Shown here: positions 1-7,846 of the stretch, in pieces | Layout of the letters: each line of letters starts with the position of its first letter | How positions within the stretch are numbered: the stretch's first letter is position 1 | Assembly: GCA_009392775.1 (NCBI GenBank) | Contig: VFFT01000050.1 | Span: 1-32,084 of the forward strand | DNA from: SAR202 cluster bacterium | Lineage (GTDB): Bacteria > Chloroflexota > Dehalococcoidia > UBA3495 | Direction of reading: 5' to 3' | DNA: 32,084 bases | The notes under the pieces: generated by a model | The model's input: the letters and a program-made list of their open reading frames with translations, nothing else | Told to the model about the DNA's origin: nothing | Databases searched by the model: none | Made by a program: the position numbers and the translations under genes

Positions 1-1885
1 ACAAAAGGTTCATAATTATAGAAGCTATAGAAATCGTTATAGACCTAAAAGCAAAAAGCAAAAGTATCAAACTAAGACTCAATACTAAACCCACCACTAT
101 AGGAAAGTATTCGTCAGTCATTTCAACAGAATCAACAACTTCCGCAGATGAACCCCCGACATAGATCGTGTAATCTGAAACAGGAACATCCGAGAATGCA
201 GAAGGTATTAAATCGTGTCGCAAGCTTCTTATTGAATCTAATGCTACTTGATTCTGAGGATCGCCTGGAATCCTTGATGTTAATTCGGCATAATTGACAG
301 ACGGTTCTATTACCAACTCAGGCGAAAGAAATCCATCATCTTCTTCTAACTGAACCTCTAAGTCTGCAATTGCATCTTTAACTTTTTGCGAACTAACATC
401 CGCAGATATAACAATGTTTGCTGGAGCATCAGAACCGAATCCAAATTTTTCATCCAGTAATTCAAATCCTACTTTGACTGGCTCGTCATCAGGAAGAACA
501 GATATCCCGCTAGTTCCTTTTTCTAAGTCAAAATAAGAGTACGAAAGTATTAACAAAAAAGCTGAGGCCAAAATCATACTACCGTATGGCCTTTTCATTA
601 CCTGAATAGTTATTGAATTCCAAAACCCACCTTCCAAACTGCTCGATTCCTTGCTTTGGGACAAGAAGGACGGAGTTAACCCGGTTTTCCTTAATAAAGA
701 TGTCAGTATCAGTAACAACATCACTAATCCCGAAACCAATAGCAGTTTTGGACCCAATTCTTGGGTAAATGCAACGAATAAAAATCCCAACAAATACAAG
801 GAAACTGTGGTGATCTTGGGAACGTGAAAACTGTTTATTTTATCTCCCAACATACCGATCAATGCTGGCAGTAAAGTAATACCAGCTAAGACAGCCACGA
901 AAACCACTAATATAGCTCCAACACCAAATGCCTGAAATGTCTTTTCAGGTATAATAAACATACCAGTAAGGGCTAATACTACAGTCAGTCCACTAAACAT
1001 AACAGCTCTACCCGCGGTGCTGCCAGTAACAACTATCGCGTCTAATTGTTCTAATCCATTCTGCCGTTCTTCTCTGTATCTCGAAAGTATAAAAAGGCAA
1101 TAATCTATTCCTACAGCCAACCCCATCATCGTCATAATATTAGGAACAAATTCGTTAAGGTCTACAAACTGACCCAAAATAGCTGCTAACCCAGTAGCAA
1201 CAAATATAGCGACCACTGCTAAGATAACAGGTATAAATGCTGATGTGACTGTACCAAAGACCAACGCCAAAATTATTATCGCTACTGATATACCTATTGT
1301 TTCTCCAGTAACTAAATCCCTTTCCGCCAATTCCTGGAATGTATGCTCTATAGAAGCAGTTCCAATAAAGTAAAATTGAAAATCGTCATTAGAGTAATCC
1401 TCAGCAATATGCATTAAAGGAGAAACCAATTTACCTTCTACAAACGGGGCAGATATCATAACCGTGGATAAATCTTCTGAAGGGTTTGGCTGATAGTCTG
1501 ATACAGTACCTACCGACTGATCCAGATTAGCTTCGTCGATTGCAGATTGCAATTTCTCAAAGAACCCGTTTATTCCTAAGAGGTACGCTTCGGATGGAAA
1601 GCTATATTTAGAAGATGTCACAACAAGTAGATTGTCAGACGAAATTCCTTCGGACTCCTCATCTGAACTTTCCTCAGATTCTTCATCCAGTGCTGACAGT
1701 TTTTCATCTCTTAGATCCTGAGCTAATTTAAACTCAAGATCCTGTGTCGCACCCTGACCTCCCTGTAGTGCGTCATCCAAATAATTTCGTGATAAGAAGG
1801 CAGACAAAATCATCAGTAAAACCCATAGTCCAACTATTATGAAAGGTCTTTGAGCACAAAAGCCCGATAGCGATCTTAATGACAT
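1..1885 (-). CDS. MMPL/RND-family membrane transporter, 3' part cut by window edge
   Basis: The reading frame is open from the ATG at 1885 to base 1, giving 628 visible codons with no stop, so the C-terminal end lies outside the window. An AAGGA lies about 8 bases before the ATG. Residues 14-31 form a first membrane helix, followed by an extracytoplasmic domain, a block of closely spaced helices, a short cytoplasmic stretch, another helix, a second extracytoplasmic domain, and the start of a second helix block at the left edge. This is the duplicated RND layout. The segment GLAVGIDYCLFILSRYREE is the MMPL hallmark with the Gly-rich/Asp-Tyr helix thought to carry proton coupling. Family members export lipids, hydrophobic compounds or drugs; the substrate cannot be read here. 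Residues about 67-79 are an acidic Glu/Asp/Ser run. The gene follows the DUF523 gene by 52 bases and is probably co-transcribed with it. Confidence 0.9.
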   Translation of the reverse strand, partial: MSLRSLSGFCAQRPFIIVGLWVLLMILSAFLSRNYLDDALQGGQGATQDLEFKLAQDLRDEKLSALDEESEESSDEESEGISSDNLLVVTSSKYSFPSEAYLLGINGFFEKLQSAIDEANLDQSVGTVSDYQPNPSEDLSTVMISAPFVEGKLVSPLMHIAEDYSNDDFQFYFIGTASIEHTFQELAERDLVTGETIGISVAIIILALVFGTVTSAFIPVILAVVAIFVATGLAAILGQFVDLNEFVPNIMTMMGLAVGIDYCLFILSRYREERQNGLEQLDAIVVTGSTAGRAVMFSGLTVVLALTGMFIIPEKTFQAFGVGAILVVFVAVLAGITLLPALIGMLGDKINSFHVPKITTVSLYLLGFLFVAFTQELGPKLLLVSGLVMLLLILTSLLRKTGLTPSFLSQSKESSSLEGGFWNSITIQVMKRPYGSMILASAFLLILSYSYFDLEKGTSGISVLPDDEPVKVGFELLDEKFGFGSDAPANIVISADVSSQKVKDAIADLEVQLEEDDGFLSPELVIEPSVNYAELTSRIPGDPQNQVALDSIRSLRHDLIPSAFSDVPVSDYTIYVGGSSAEVVDSVEMTDEYFPIVVGLVLSLSLILLLFAFRSITISIASIIMNLL

Positions 1886-1937
1886 GTTTTTCTATCCTTT
1901 AAATGAAATCCTGTAAGAATCAGTTACATTCCACCAA

Positions 1938-2903
1938 CTATATTTGAACCCTCAAACCAAGCTGATTTGGAAACGGGTTGAGATATACTTGATCTTTAAT
2001 CCAATTTTCAACAGGATTACGATTAATATGATGTTTCATTAGAGTTATCGGAACTACAATAGGTAATTTACCCATCCTATATTCGTCTATCAACTCTAAC
2101 AATTCTTGCTTGTCGTTCGAATCCAAATATGTTTTTAGAAATCCCATTAAATGATGAAGAACATTAGCATGCCTCTTGTTCGTGGGAATTACATTTAACG
2201 TGACCATCAAAAGATTTTCGTACCGATCTATCACTTCATTGATCGGGAATCTATCAACATTAGCTACTATCCTACCCAATTCTTTCTGATTGTTTTGGTG
2301 GTGAGACATTAAAATAGATTTATGGATAGCGTGAAACAAGATCAAATTTCTCTGATCTGGAATACTTTTAACCATTTGTTTCCATCTGTGGTAAACAAAT
2401 ATCTTCTCCACGAAGTTTTCTCTCAACCTCGAATCATGCAAACGCCCTTCTTCCTCGGTAGGCAGTAATGGGAATGTATCCGTAAGCTTACGGGCAAACA
2501 AACCTCTGCCCTTACGGGTCGCAACGGAACTATTTTCATACACTCTAACCCTATATAAGCCACAACTTGGGGAATCACTTTTGAATACATAACCGTCCAA
2601 ATTCATTGATTTGATGGATTTAATGTAACTCTCGGACCACTTATTCATACTCTCTGTATAATCAGTTTTACTCTTAGGGGCAATTAGTGTGGGATTGGCA
2701 ATGTCTCCGATCAACCTTATATTTTCTCTTGGCACACCCATGCCAATCTCCACCTCTGGGCATATTGGTATCCATTCCACGTATTGTCCTAACGGACCAG
2801 TTAGAAATGTGTCTCTGGTGTGGCCCCCATTAAATCTTACCTCCTCCCCTAACAAACACGAACTTATACCCAGCCTCAGTCTAGAAGTTAATCCGTCATT
2901 CAT
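1938..2903 (-). CDS. DUF523 and DUF1722 domain protein (YbgA-like)
   Basis: The N-terminal half carries DUF523 signatures: SSCLLGEEVRFNGGH near the start, then CPEVEIGMGVPRE, and SDSPSCGLYRVRVY, with conserved cysteines that could hold a metal or cluster. The C-terminal half is DUF1722, with FVYHRWKQM followed by LILFHAIHKSILMSHH. The two-domain fusion is a known family of unproven biochemistry, often found beside photolyase genes (E. coli ybgA lies next to phr). I start it at 2903 because AAAGGA sits 7 bases upstream. A longer reading from 2933 overlaps the upstream SDR gene by 14 bases and lacks such a site. It appears to be the middle gene of a minus-strand operon between the SDR and the MMPL transporter. 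Confidence 0.85.
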   Translation of the reverse strand: MNDGLTSRLRLGISSCLLGEEVRFNGGHTRDTFLTGPLGQYVEWIPICPEVEIGMGVPRENIRLIGDIANPTLIAPKSKTDYTESMNKWSESYIKSIKSMNLDGYVFKSDSPSCGLYRVRVYENSSVATRKGRGLFARKLTDTFPLLPTEEEGRLHDSRLRENFVEKIFVYHRWKQMVKSIPDQRNLILFHAIHKSILMSHHQNNQKELGRIVANVDRFPINEVIDRYENLLMVTLNVIPTNKRHANVLHHLMGFLKTYLDSNDKQELLELIDEYRMGKLPIVVPITLMKHHINRNPVENWIKDQVYLNPFPNQLGLRVQI

Positions 2904-2919
2904 TTTTGCATCCTTTGTA

Positions 2920-4386
2920 TCAGTTGTTAGCATTAATGAATTCCATTTCCGATTTGTTACGAATCTTCTTTATTAACCCACCAAAAATCCAACCATGTAC
3001 AGGATACAAAGCGTACCAATATAGCAAACCAAACAAACCTTTTGGAGCAAAAATAGCCGTTTGTTCCAGATGACTCTTATTACCATCAATATCTGTAACT
3101 TTGAACTGTAACCAAGCCCTGCCAGGTACTTTCATTTCTGCCCTTAGAAGTATCATGCGATTTTTATCAACATCCTCGACTCGCCAGAAATCCAGTGCAT
3201 CTCCTATACGAATATCATCTGGATGTCTTCTGCCTCTCCTTAATCCAACACCTCCAATGAATCTATCTATCCATCCCCTAAGTCTCCATAACCAAGTCGC
3301 ATGAAACCACCCTCTTTTTGCTCCTATACCTGAAAAACATTTATAAACAAAACTCTTAGGAGCAGAAACTTCCAATGCTCGTTGTTCGAAAATAAATCCT
3401 GTCATTGTGTCCATGCGAAATTTAATGATCTCATCTTTTCCTTTACCTACTGCGTCACTCCATGAGCTTTCAATACGACCAAATTCAAGATCTTCCAAGG
3501 TAATTCTGACCGCCTCTAAATACGATGCGGGGTTTATATTCGGAAACAATTCTTGAGAATCCGTGTTTCTTACTATAACTTCGTTCCTGAGACCTTCTAT
3601 CAAAGGTCTTCCTATAGATGCGGGAATTGGAGTAACTAAGTGAACCCAATAAGAGGAAAGCCTCGGAGTTAAAATAGGTACCGGCAGTAACCATCTTTTC
3701 AAACCTCTAGCTTTGGCATAACCCAACATCATATTGCCGTATGTCACAACGTCTCGCCCGCCTATTTCAATTACCTTATTAGAACTCTCTGGAACAGTTA
3801 TAGAAGAAACTAAATATTCCAACAAATCATTAATCCCTATAGGCTGTGTTTTTGTGTATACCCAACTAGGACATATCATAGCTGGAAGACGTTCCACTAG
3901 GTATCTTACAATCTCAAATGACACACTACCTGCACCCACAACAACGGCTGCCCTGAATTCAGTAACGGGTACCCCGCTTGCCCTAAGTTCTTCCCCTGTT
4001 TCATGCCTGCTAGTGAGATGTTTAGATAATTTGGCGTCCGACTCACCAAGACCACCAAGGTATATTATTCTATCCACACCTTGTTCCTTAGCTTGACTGC
4101 CAAAATTTCGAGCTCCGTCTATATCGCGCTTATGGAAATCCGGGCCAGATCCCATGCTATGTACCAAATAATAGGCAACTGATACGTCATCCATAACCAT
4201 TTCGAGTGTTTCTTGGTCTAAAACGTTGCCGGTAACAATCTCAACTTTATCGGCCCATTCCCGATCTAAAATACGATCAGGATCGCGTACCAATACTTTT
4301 ACAGGGTATCCGGCATCCAAAAGTTTAGGTACAAGCCTACCCCCAATATAACCCGTGGCACCAGTGACTAAAACTTTAGGATTCAT
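2920..4386 (-). CDS. SDR-family NAD(P)-binding protein with DUF2867-like C-terminal domain
   Basis: Residues 8-16 (TGATGYIGG) are the Rossmann nucleotide-binding loop of an extended/atypical short-chain dehydrogenase, followed by an acidic/basic strand end typical of NmrA/YbjT-like proteins and a YYLVHSMGSG segment. From about residue 330 the protein changes to a START-like DUF2867 domain, rich in Trp and basic residues (KRGWFHATWLWRLRGW). The 488-residue length matches the two-domain SDR-DUF2867 family. The substrate is unknown; such proteins are annotated as epimerase or NAD(P)H-binding. Its 3' end abuts or overlaps the DUF523-DUF1722 gene, so the two are very likely translated from one message. 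The site before the ATG at 4386 is weak. Confidence 0.85.
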   Translation of the reverse strand: MNPKVLVTGATGYIGGRLVPKLLDAGYPVKVLVRDPDRILDREWADKVEIVTGNVLDQETLEMVMDDVSVAYYLVHSMGSGPDFHKRDIDGARNFGSQAKEQGVDRIIYLGGLGESDAKLSKHLTSRHETGEELRASGVPVTEFRAAVVVGAGSVSFEIVRYLVERLPAMICPSWVYTKTQPIGINDLLEYLVSSITVPESSNKVIEIGGRDVVTYGNMMLGYAKARGLKRWLLPVPILTPRLSSYWVHLVTPIPASIGRPLIEGLRNEVIVRNTDSQELFPNINPASYLEAVRITLEDLEFGRIESSWSDAVGKGKDEIIKFRMDTMTGFIFEQRALEVSAPKSFVYKCFSGIGAKRGWFHATWLWRLRGWIDRFIGGVGLRRGRRHPDDIRIGDALDFWRVEDVDKNRMILLRAEMKVPGRAWLQFKVTDIDGNKSHLEQTAIFAPKGLFGLLYWYALYPVHGWIFGGLIKKIRNKSEMEFINANN

Positions 4387-4497
4387 ATACTTAGATTCTC
4401 ATTCATTGTACGAAAAAGAATAGTACCATAAACAACATAGATAAAGTTCCAAAATTGGCTTGAATTTTAAGTAATTTTTCTTTGGAACATTTACTAC
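4387..4497. other. intergenic gap with a weak inverted repeat
   Basis: This 111-base AT-rich gap separates two minus-strand genes. GTTCCAAA at 4446-4453 pairs with TTTGGAAC at 4481-4488 across a long AT-rich loop that itself holds AAAATT/AATTTT. It could end transcription of the small monooxygenase-like gene, but it lacks a GC-rich stem and a clean T-run. I see no convincing promoter for the SDR gene here. Confidence 0.3.
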
Positions 4498-4785
4498 TTA
4501 ATCATAAGTAGTAAATCTATGTGATTCTGGTGATTTTTCCCAAAACTTTTCGGCTCCATTCATAGCCAAAGCACGTTCCGGGCTAGCTTTCCACTGTTCG
4601 TATATCTCTTCGTTATCCCATATTACCAACGACGTTATCTGGGTGTTATCAGATGTTGAATACAAAGTTCTCCTATTAACAAAACCTGGAGCTCTGCTCT
4701 GAGCTTCACCGTTACCTTTAAGTAACTGGTCAGCTTCATAAAACAATTCTGGTTTTGCCCAATGGTGTGTTAAAACTCCTATCAT
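4498..4785 (-). CDS. antibiotic biosynthesis monooxygenase (ABM)-like small protein
   Basis: This 95-residue protein has the size and pattern of a dimeric alpha+beta barrel: a strand at the start (MIGVLTHHWAKP), a helix (LFYEADQLL), a central APGFVNRRTLY strand, a TSLVIWDNEEIYEQWKAS strand-helix, and a final helix. ABM-type proteins include quinol monooxygenases, heme-degrading enzymes and many uncharacterised members; function cannot be assigned further. The start is well supported by CCGGAGG seven bases before the ATG. It stands alone, divergent from the PH-like gene at 4928. Confidence 0.7.
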   Translation of the reverse strand: MIGVLTHHWAKPELFYEADQLLKGNGEAQSRAPGFVNRRTLYSTSDNTQITSLVIWDNEEIYEQWKASPERALAMNGAEKFWEKSPESHRFTTYD

Positions 4786-4927
4786 TTTAACCTCCGGAAT
4801 AGAATCTAGGATTCCAATCTATAATATACAAATACAAACATAATGGACATATTTGGGTGAACATACATACTGTTTCTGATGGAAAACTTTAAATGAATGT
4901 AATAAAATTCAACTGGAGTTTTCCAAA

Positions 4928-5365
4928 ATGAGCATTAGAGACAAACTTAGGGCACAAGAATCTATAATGTCGGACCACGATCCATTTTACGCAACGTCCG
5001 AGAGAATAGTATATTACAAAAATCTCGACGGGCATGAAGAGTTTTCATACATTGATTACTCCAGACTAGAATCTGTTGAAATAATAAAGGAACCCAACCA
5101 CAAAGTTCTCATTGCAGGAACCCTTCTAATCGTTGGCGGGGCTATTATGGCAGCAACACTTCAATATCTAACATCTTGGCCGGCAATAATATTTGGAATA
5201 GGAGCCATGATTTACGGCGGCATAGGCAGGGAATCACATTACCAGATACATGCCAATAACATGACTAATGAAGAATTAAGTATATGGCGTCTACCTTATT
5301 GGGGTAGCGGCAGTTTTATTAGAACCATCAAAACTGTAGTCGGCTTAGACCAAGAATTCATCTGA
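4928..5365 (+). CDS. small membrane protein with PH-like domain split by a membrane hairpin
   Basis: This is 145 residues of no named family that I recognise. Residues 20-57 (DPFYATSERIVYY, then a YSRLESVEII strand) resemble the opening strands of bacterial PH-like domains. Residues about 58-98 form two hydrophobic helices separated by a short turn (LIAGTLLIVGGAIMAA and AIIFGIGAMIYGG). After this the soluble part resumes with a strand containing HYQIHANN and a final helix, FIRTIKTVVGL. The arrangement suggests a membrane-anchored PH-like fold. A GGAG lies 8-9 bases before the ATG. The gene is transcribed away from 4785 and lies 85 bases before trpA. Confidence 0.65.
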   Translation: MSIRDKLRAQESIMSDHDPFYATSERIVYYKNLDGHEEFSYIDYSRLESVEIIKEPNHKVLIAGTLLIVGGAIMAATLQYLTSWPAIIFGIGAMIYGGIGRESHYQIHANNMTNEELSIWRLPYWGSGSFIRTIKTVVGLDQEFI

Positions 5366-5439
5366 CGTGTTGTGTGGTAAAAACCCACGTGGTATATTCA
5401 GCTTAGTGTAAGGTTTTCCATTAAATGGTATTTACTGCT

Positions 5440-5445
5440 TATAAT
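5440..5445 (+). promoter_or_regulatory. candidate -10 box for trpA
   Basis: A perfect TATAAT ends five bases before the first ATG of trpA. Transcription would start at about 5452, at the initiation codon itself, so the message would be leaderless. The upstream -35 region is poor (TTTCCA at 5415-5420, 19 bases away), and the box could be a chance AT-rich match. Confidence 0.4.
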
Positions 5446-5450
5446 TGTTA

Positions 5451-6245
5451 ATGATGAATAGAATAAAAAACAGCTTTAATACCCTTAAAGAAAAAGGCGA
5501 AATGGGGGTCATCCCATACCTTACTGTTGGTTTCCCATCCATTGCAGATACCATGAATATGGTACCTGCATTAGCGGAAGGCGGTGCAGATATAATTGAA
5601 CTTGGTGTTCCATTTAGCGACCCACTTGCCGACGGAACAACAATTCAAAGATCAAGTTTCCAGGCTTTATTAAATGGAGTAAACCTAAAACGGTGTCTAG
5701 ATGTTTGCAAGGATCTGAGACTCAATGGATTGACCACACCCCTTGTACTTATGGGGTACTATAACCCGATACTAAGATTCGGATTGAAGGAATTTGCTAT
5801 CTCCTGCAAAGAAAATGGAGTTGATGGAATCATAGTGCCAGATCTTCCTTTTGAAGAGTCATGGCCTCTAAAAAAAGAATGTCAAGAAAACGAAATTAGC
5901 TTTATCCCTCTGCTTGCTCCAACCAGTACTGATATAAGAATAGAGAAAACTTGTCAAAATGCAGATGGATTTATATATTGTGTGAGTTTGACAGGTGTGA
6001 CCGGTGCCAGACAAGAGATGGGGTCATCTGTACCTGAATTCATAAATCGAGTAAAAAAGTACTCAAAAGTACCAATAGCGATTGGTTTCGGCATTAGCCA
6101 AAGACAACATGTGGAATCGCTAAGTACAATAGCCAACGCAGCGGTTGTTGGAAGTGCGCTAATAGACACCATAGAGAAAACACCAACTCCTGATAGAAGA
6201 GAAGTAGTCAAAAGTTTTATATCTGATCTCAAAGGCGGATCTTAA
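5451..6245 (+). CDS. trpA: tryptophan synthase alpha subunit
   Basis: TrpA cleaves indole-3-glycerol phosphate to indole and glyceraldehyde-3-phosphate, and passes indole to TrpB. The active-site motif ELGVPFSDPLADG has both catalytic acids (Glu50 and Asp61, numbering from the ATG at 5451). Later signatures are SLTGVTGAR, PIAIGFGIS and AAVVGSALI, which form the phosphate-binding half of the TIM barrel. Length is normal (about 264 residues). The start is ambiguous: a TTG at 5445 and ATGs at 5451 and 5454 are in frame and none has a good ribosome-binding site. No trpB, trpC or trpF is present in the window, which is unusual because trpB normally precedes trpA. It is followed after 17 bases by chorismate mutase. 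Confidence 0.95.
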   Translation: MMNRIKNSFNTLKEKGEMGVIPYLTVGFPSIADTMNMVPALAEGGADIIELGVPFSDPLADGTTIQRSSFQALLNGVNLKRCLDVCKDLRLNGLTTPLVLMGYYNPILRFGLKEFAISCKENGVDGIIVPDLPFEESWPLKKECQENEISFIPLLAPTSTDIRIEKTCQNADGFIYCVSLTGVTGARQEMGSSVPEFINRVKKYSKVPIAIGFGISQRQHVESLSTIANAAVVGSALIDTIEKTPTPDRREVVKSFISDLKGGS

Positions 6246-6262
6246 ACCGGAGGAATAAAGTT

Positions 6263-6631
6263 ATGGCTCTAATATGCAGAGGACTCAGAGGGGCTACTAC
6301 CGTAAAAGAAAATACAAGAGACGCTATTCTGGATGCTACTCACGAGCTCCTCAATCATCTGCTGAACTCAAATGACCTGAATAAGAATGATATAGCTGCC
6401 ACGTTTTTCACCACCACTAGTGACGTTAATGCCGAATTCCCAGCCGTAGCAGCTCGAGAGATGGGATGGACACATGTCCCATTACTAAATAGTCACGAGA
6501 TGAATGTTCCAGGAATGCTTCCTATGTGTATAAGAGTATTAGTACTAGTGAATACTGAAAAACAACCAGAAGAAATGAATCACTCCTACTTAAGAGATGC
6601 ATCACACCTGCGACCAGATATCACTGGCTAG
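6263..6631 (+). CDS. aroH: chorismate mutase, AroH type
   Basis: This enzyme converts chorismate to prephenate, the entry to phenylalanine and tyrosine. The 122-residue protein matches the trimeric Bacillus-type AroH family: RGLRGATTV near the N terminus (Arg9, equivalent to B. subtilis Arg7), HEMNVPG (Glu79, equivalent to Glu78), MCIRVLVLV (Arg91, equivalent to Arg90), and NHSYLRDASHLRPDI (Tyr109). The position of B. subtilis Cys75 is Asn76 here. GGAGGAATAAAG precedes the ATG. It lies between trpA and DAHP synthase, so the cluster joins the first committed step and two branches of aromatic amino-acid synthesis. Confidence 0.93.
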   Translation: MALICRGLRGATTVKENTRDAILDATHELLNHLLNSNDLNKNDIAATFFTTTSDVNAEFPAVAAREMGWTHVPLLNSHEMNVPGMLPMCIRVLVLVNTEKQPEEMNHSYLRDASHLRPDITG

Positions 6632-6735
6632 TAACACTACTTGTATCGCGACTAGACACACCAAGCGTTCGATGCTATAGTCACCACCACCGATCAAATA
6701 GAATCGTAAACAACAATACTGGTAGAGATATAAAT

Positions 6736-7788
6736 ATGACACAACTACATGATTTGAATATAGAAAGCATCCAACAATTAGCAGCCCCTAGTGAGTTTCT
6801 GAAAGAATTTCCGACAACTCCAGAGATAGCTGCCCAAGTAACCGACGGTAGAGATCAAGTTGCCCGTATCCTTAAGGGTGAAGACGACCGAATGCTAATG
6901 ATAGTTGGGCCGTGCTCTTTGCATGATATAGAGGCTGGATATGAATATGCTGAAAAACTGAAGTCGCTAGCGGACGAGATGAAAAATGAAATGCTAGTAG
7001 TAATGCGAGTTTATTTCGAGAAACCCAGGACTACAGTAGGATGGAAAGGGCTAATCTACGACCCACATCTTAATGGAAGTTTCGATATCAATACCGGATT
7101 ACGTATGGCAAGAGAATTCCTTTTAAAAGTAAGTGAGTTAGGACTACTGACTGCAATTGAATTTGTAGATCCTATCACCCCTCAGTATATTGCAGATCTT
7201 TATTCCTGGGCTGCAATTGGGGCACGTACAGCAGAAAGTCAGACCCATAGACAAGTCAGTAGTGGGCTCAGTATGCCAGTTGGCTTCAAAAATGGAACAG
7301 GTGGAAGTGTACAACTAGCGGTCGATGGAGTAACAGCTTCTAAGGCAGCGCAGGCTTTCTTGGGAGTGGACTCTGAAGGGAAAGCCTCAGTAGTTGTTAC
7401 TAAGGGGAATCAACACACTCACATAGTCTTAAGAGGTGGTAGTCAGGGTCCAAACTTTGATGCCGAATCTATAGCTGATGCCGTACAACGATTGGAAAAG
7501 GCAAACCTGAGAACTCAATTAGTTATAGACTGTTCACACGCAAATTGTGGTAAAGATCATAAAAAACAGCGTATAGCATTCCAAGATTTATTGAAACAAA
7601 GGTCTGAAGGAAATACAAATATTGTCGGGGTTATGTTAGAAAGCCACATTTTCGAAGGCAACCAGCCTCTTGACGAAAGCAATCCTGACAACCTGAAATA
7701 TGGAGTTTCGATAACAGATCCGTGTGTTGATTGGGAAGAAACAGTTGAACTTTTAAGATATGCCCAGCAGATCCTGAAAAAGTCTTAA
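6736..7788 (+). CDS. aroF: 3-deoxy-7-phosphoheptulonate (DAHP) synthase, class I AroFGH type
   Basis: This enzyme condenses phosphoenolpyruvate and erythrose-4-phosphate in the first step of the shikimate pathway. It has the class I alpha signatures: VGPCSLHD with metal-ligand Cys60, KPRTTVGWKGLIYDP, GARTAESQTHRQVSSGLSMP, GFKNGTGG, DCSHANCGKDHKKQ, MLESHIFEGNQP and SITDPCVDWEET, covering the metal ligands and the phosphoenolpyruvate site. The 350-residue length equals that of the E. coli enzymes. Which amino acid inhibits it cannot be read, so the gene symbol is by family only. It lies 104 bases after aroH; that gap shows no clear promoter or terminator. A weak TAGAGAT lies before the ATG. Confidence 0.95.
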   Translation: MTQLHDLNIESIQQLAAPSEFLKEFPTTPEIAAQVTDGRDQVARILKGEDDRMLMIVGPCSLHDIEAGYEYAEKLKSLADEMKNEMLVVMRVYFEKPRTTVGWKGLIYDPHLNGSFDINTGLRMAREFLLKVSELGLLTAIEFVDPITPQYIADLYSWAAIGARTAESQTHRQVSSGLSMPVGFKNGTGGSVQLAVDGVTASKAAQAFLGVDSEGKASVVVTKGNQHTHIVLRGGSQGPNFDAESIADAVQRLEKANLRTQLVIDCSHANCGKDHKKQRIAFQDLLKQRSEGNTNIVGVMLESHIFEGNQPLDESNPDNLKYGVSITDPCVDWEETVELLRYAQQILKKS

Positions 7789-7846
7789 CTGTAACAAGCT
7801 AGATTTCAATACATCAATACCGACCAAGTTATTCTCGGAGTTTCCC

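Noticed and set aside
2904..2933. The longer start of the DUF523-DUF1722 gene at 2933
   Set aside because: The ATG at 2903 has AAAGGA seven bases upstream, while the one at 2933 has no visible site and adds ten unconserved residues.
3734..4096. A 120-codon plus-strand open frame inside the SDR gene
   Set aside because: It is antisense to the Rossmann domain and has a composition typical of reverse-strand shadow frames.
4446..4488. The GTTCCAAA/TTTGGAAC inverted repeat as a firm terminator
   Set aside because: The stem is only eight bases, the loop is 27 bases and AT-rich, and there is no clean T-run, so I list it only as a possibility.
5366..5450. A T-box, trp leader peptide or attenuator upstream of trpA
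   Set aside because: The gap is only about 85 bases and lacks a terminator stem, a Trp-codon leader or a T-box sequence. Short inverted repeats such as CCATTAAATGG are too small to support a riboregulator.
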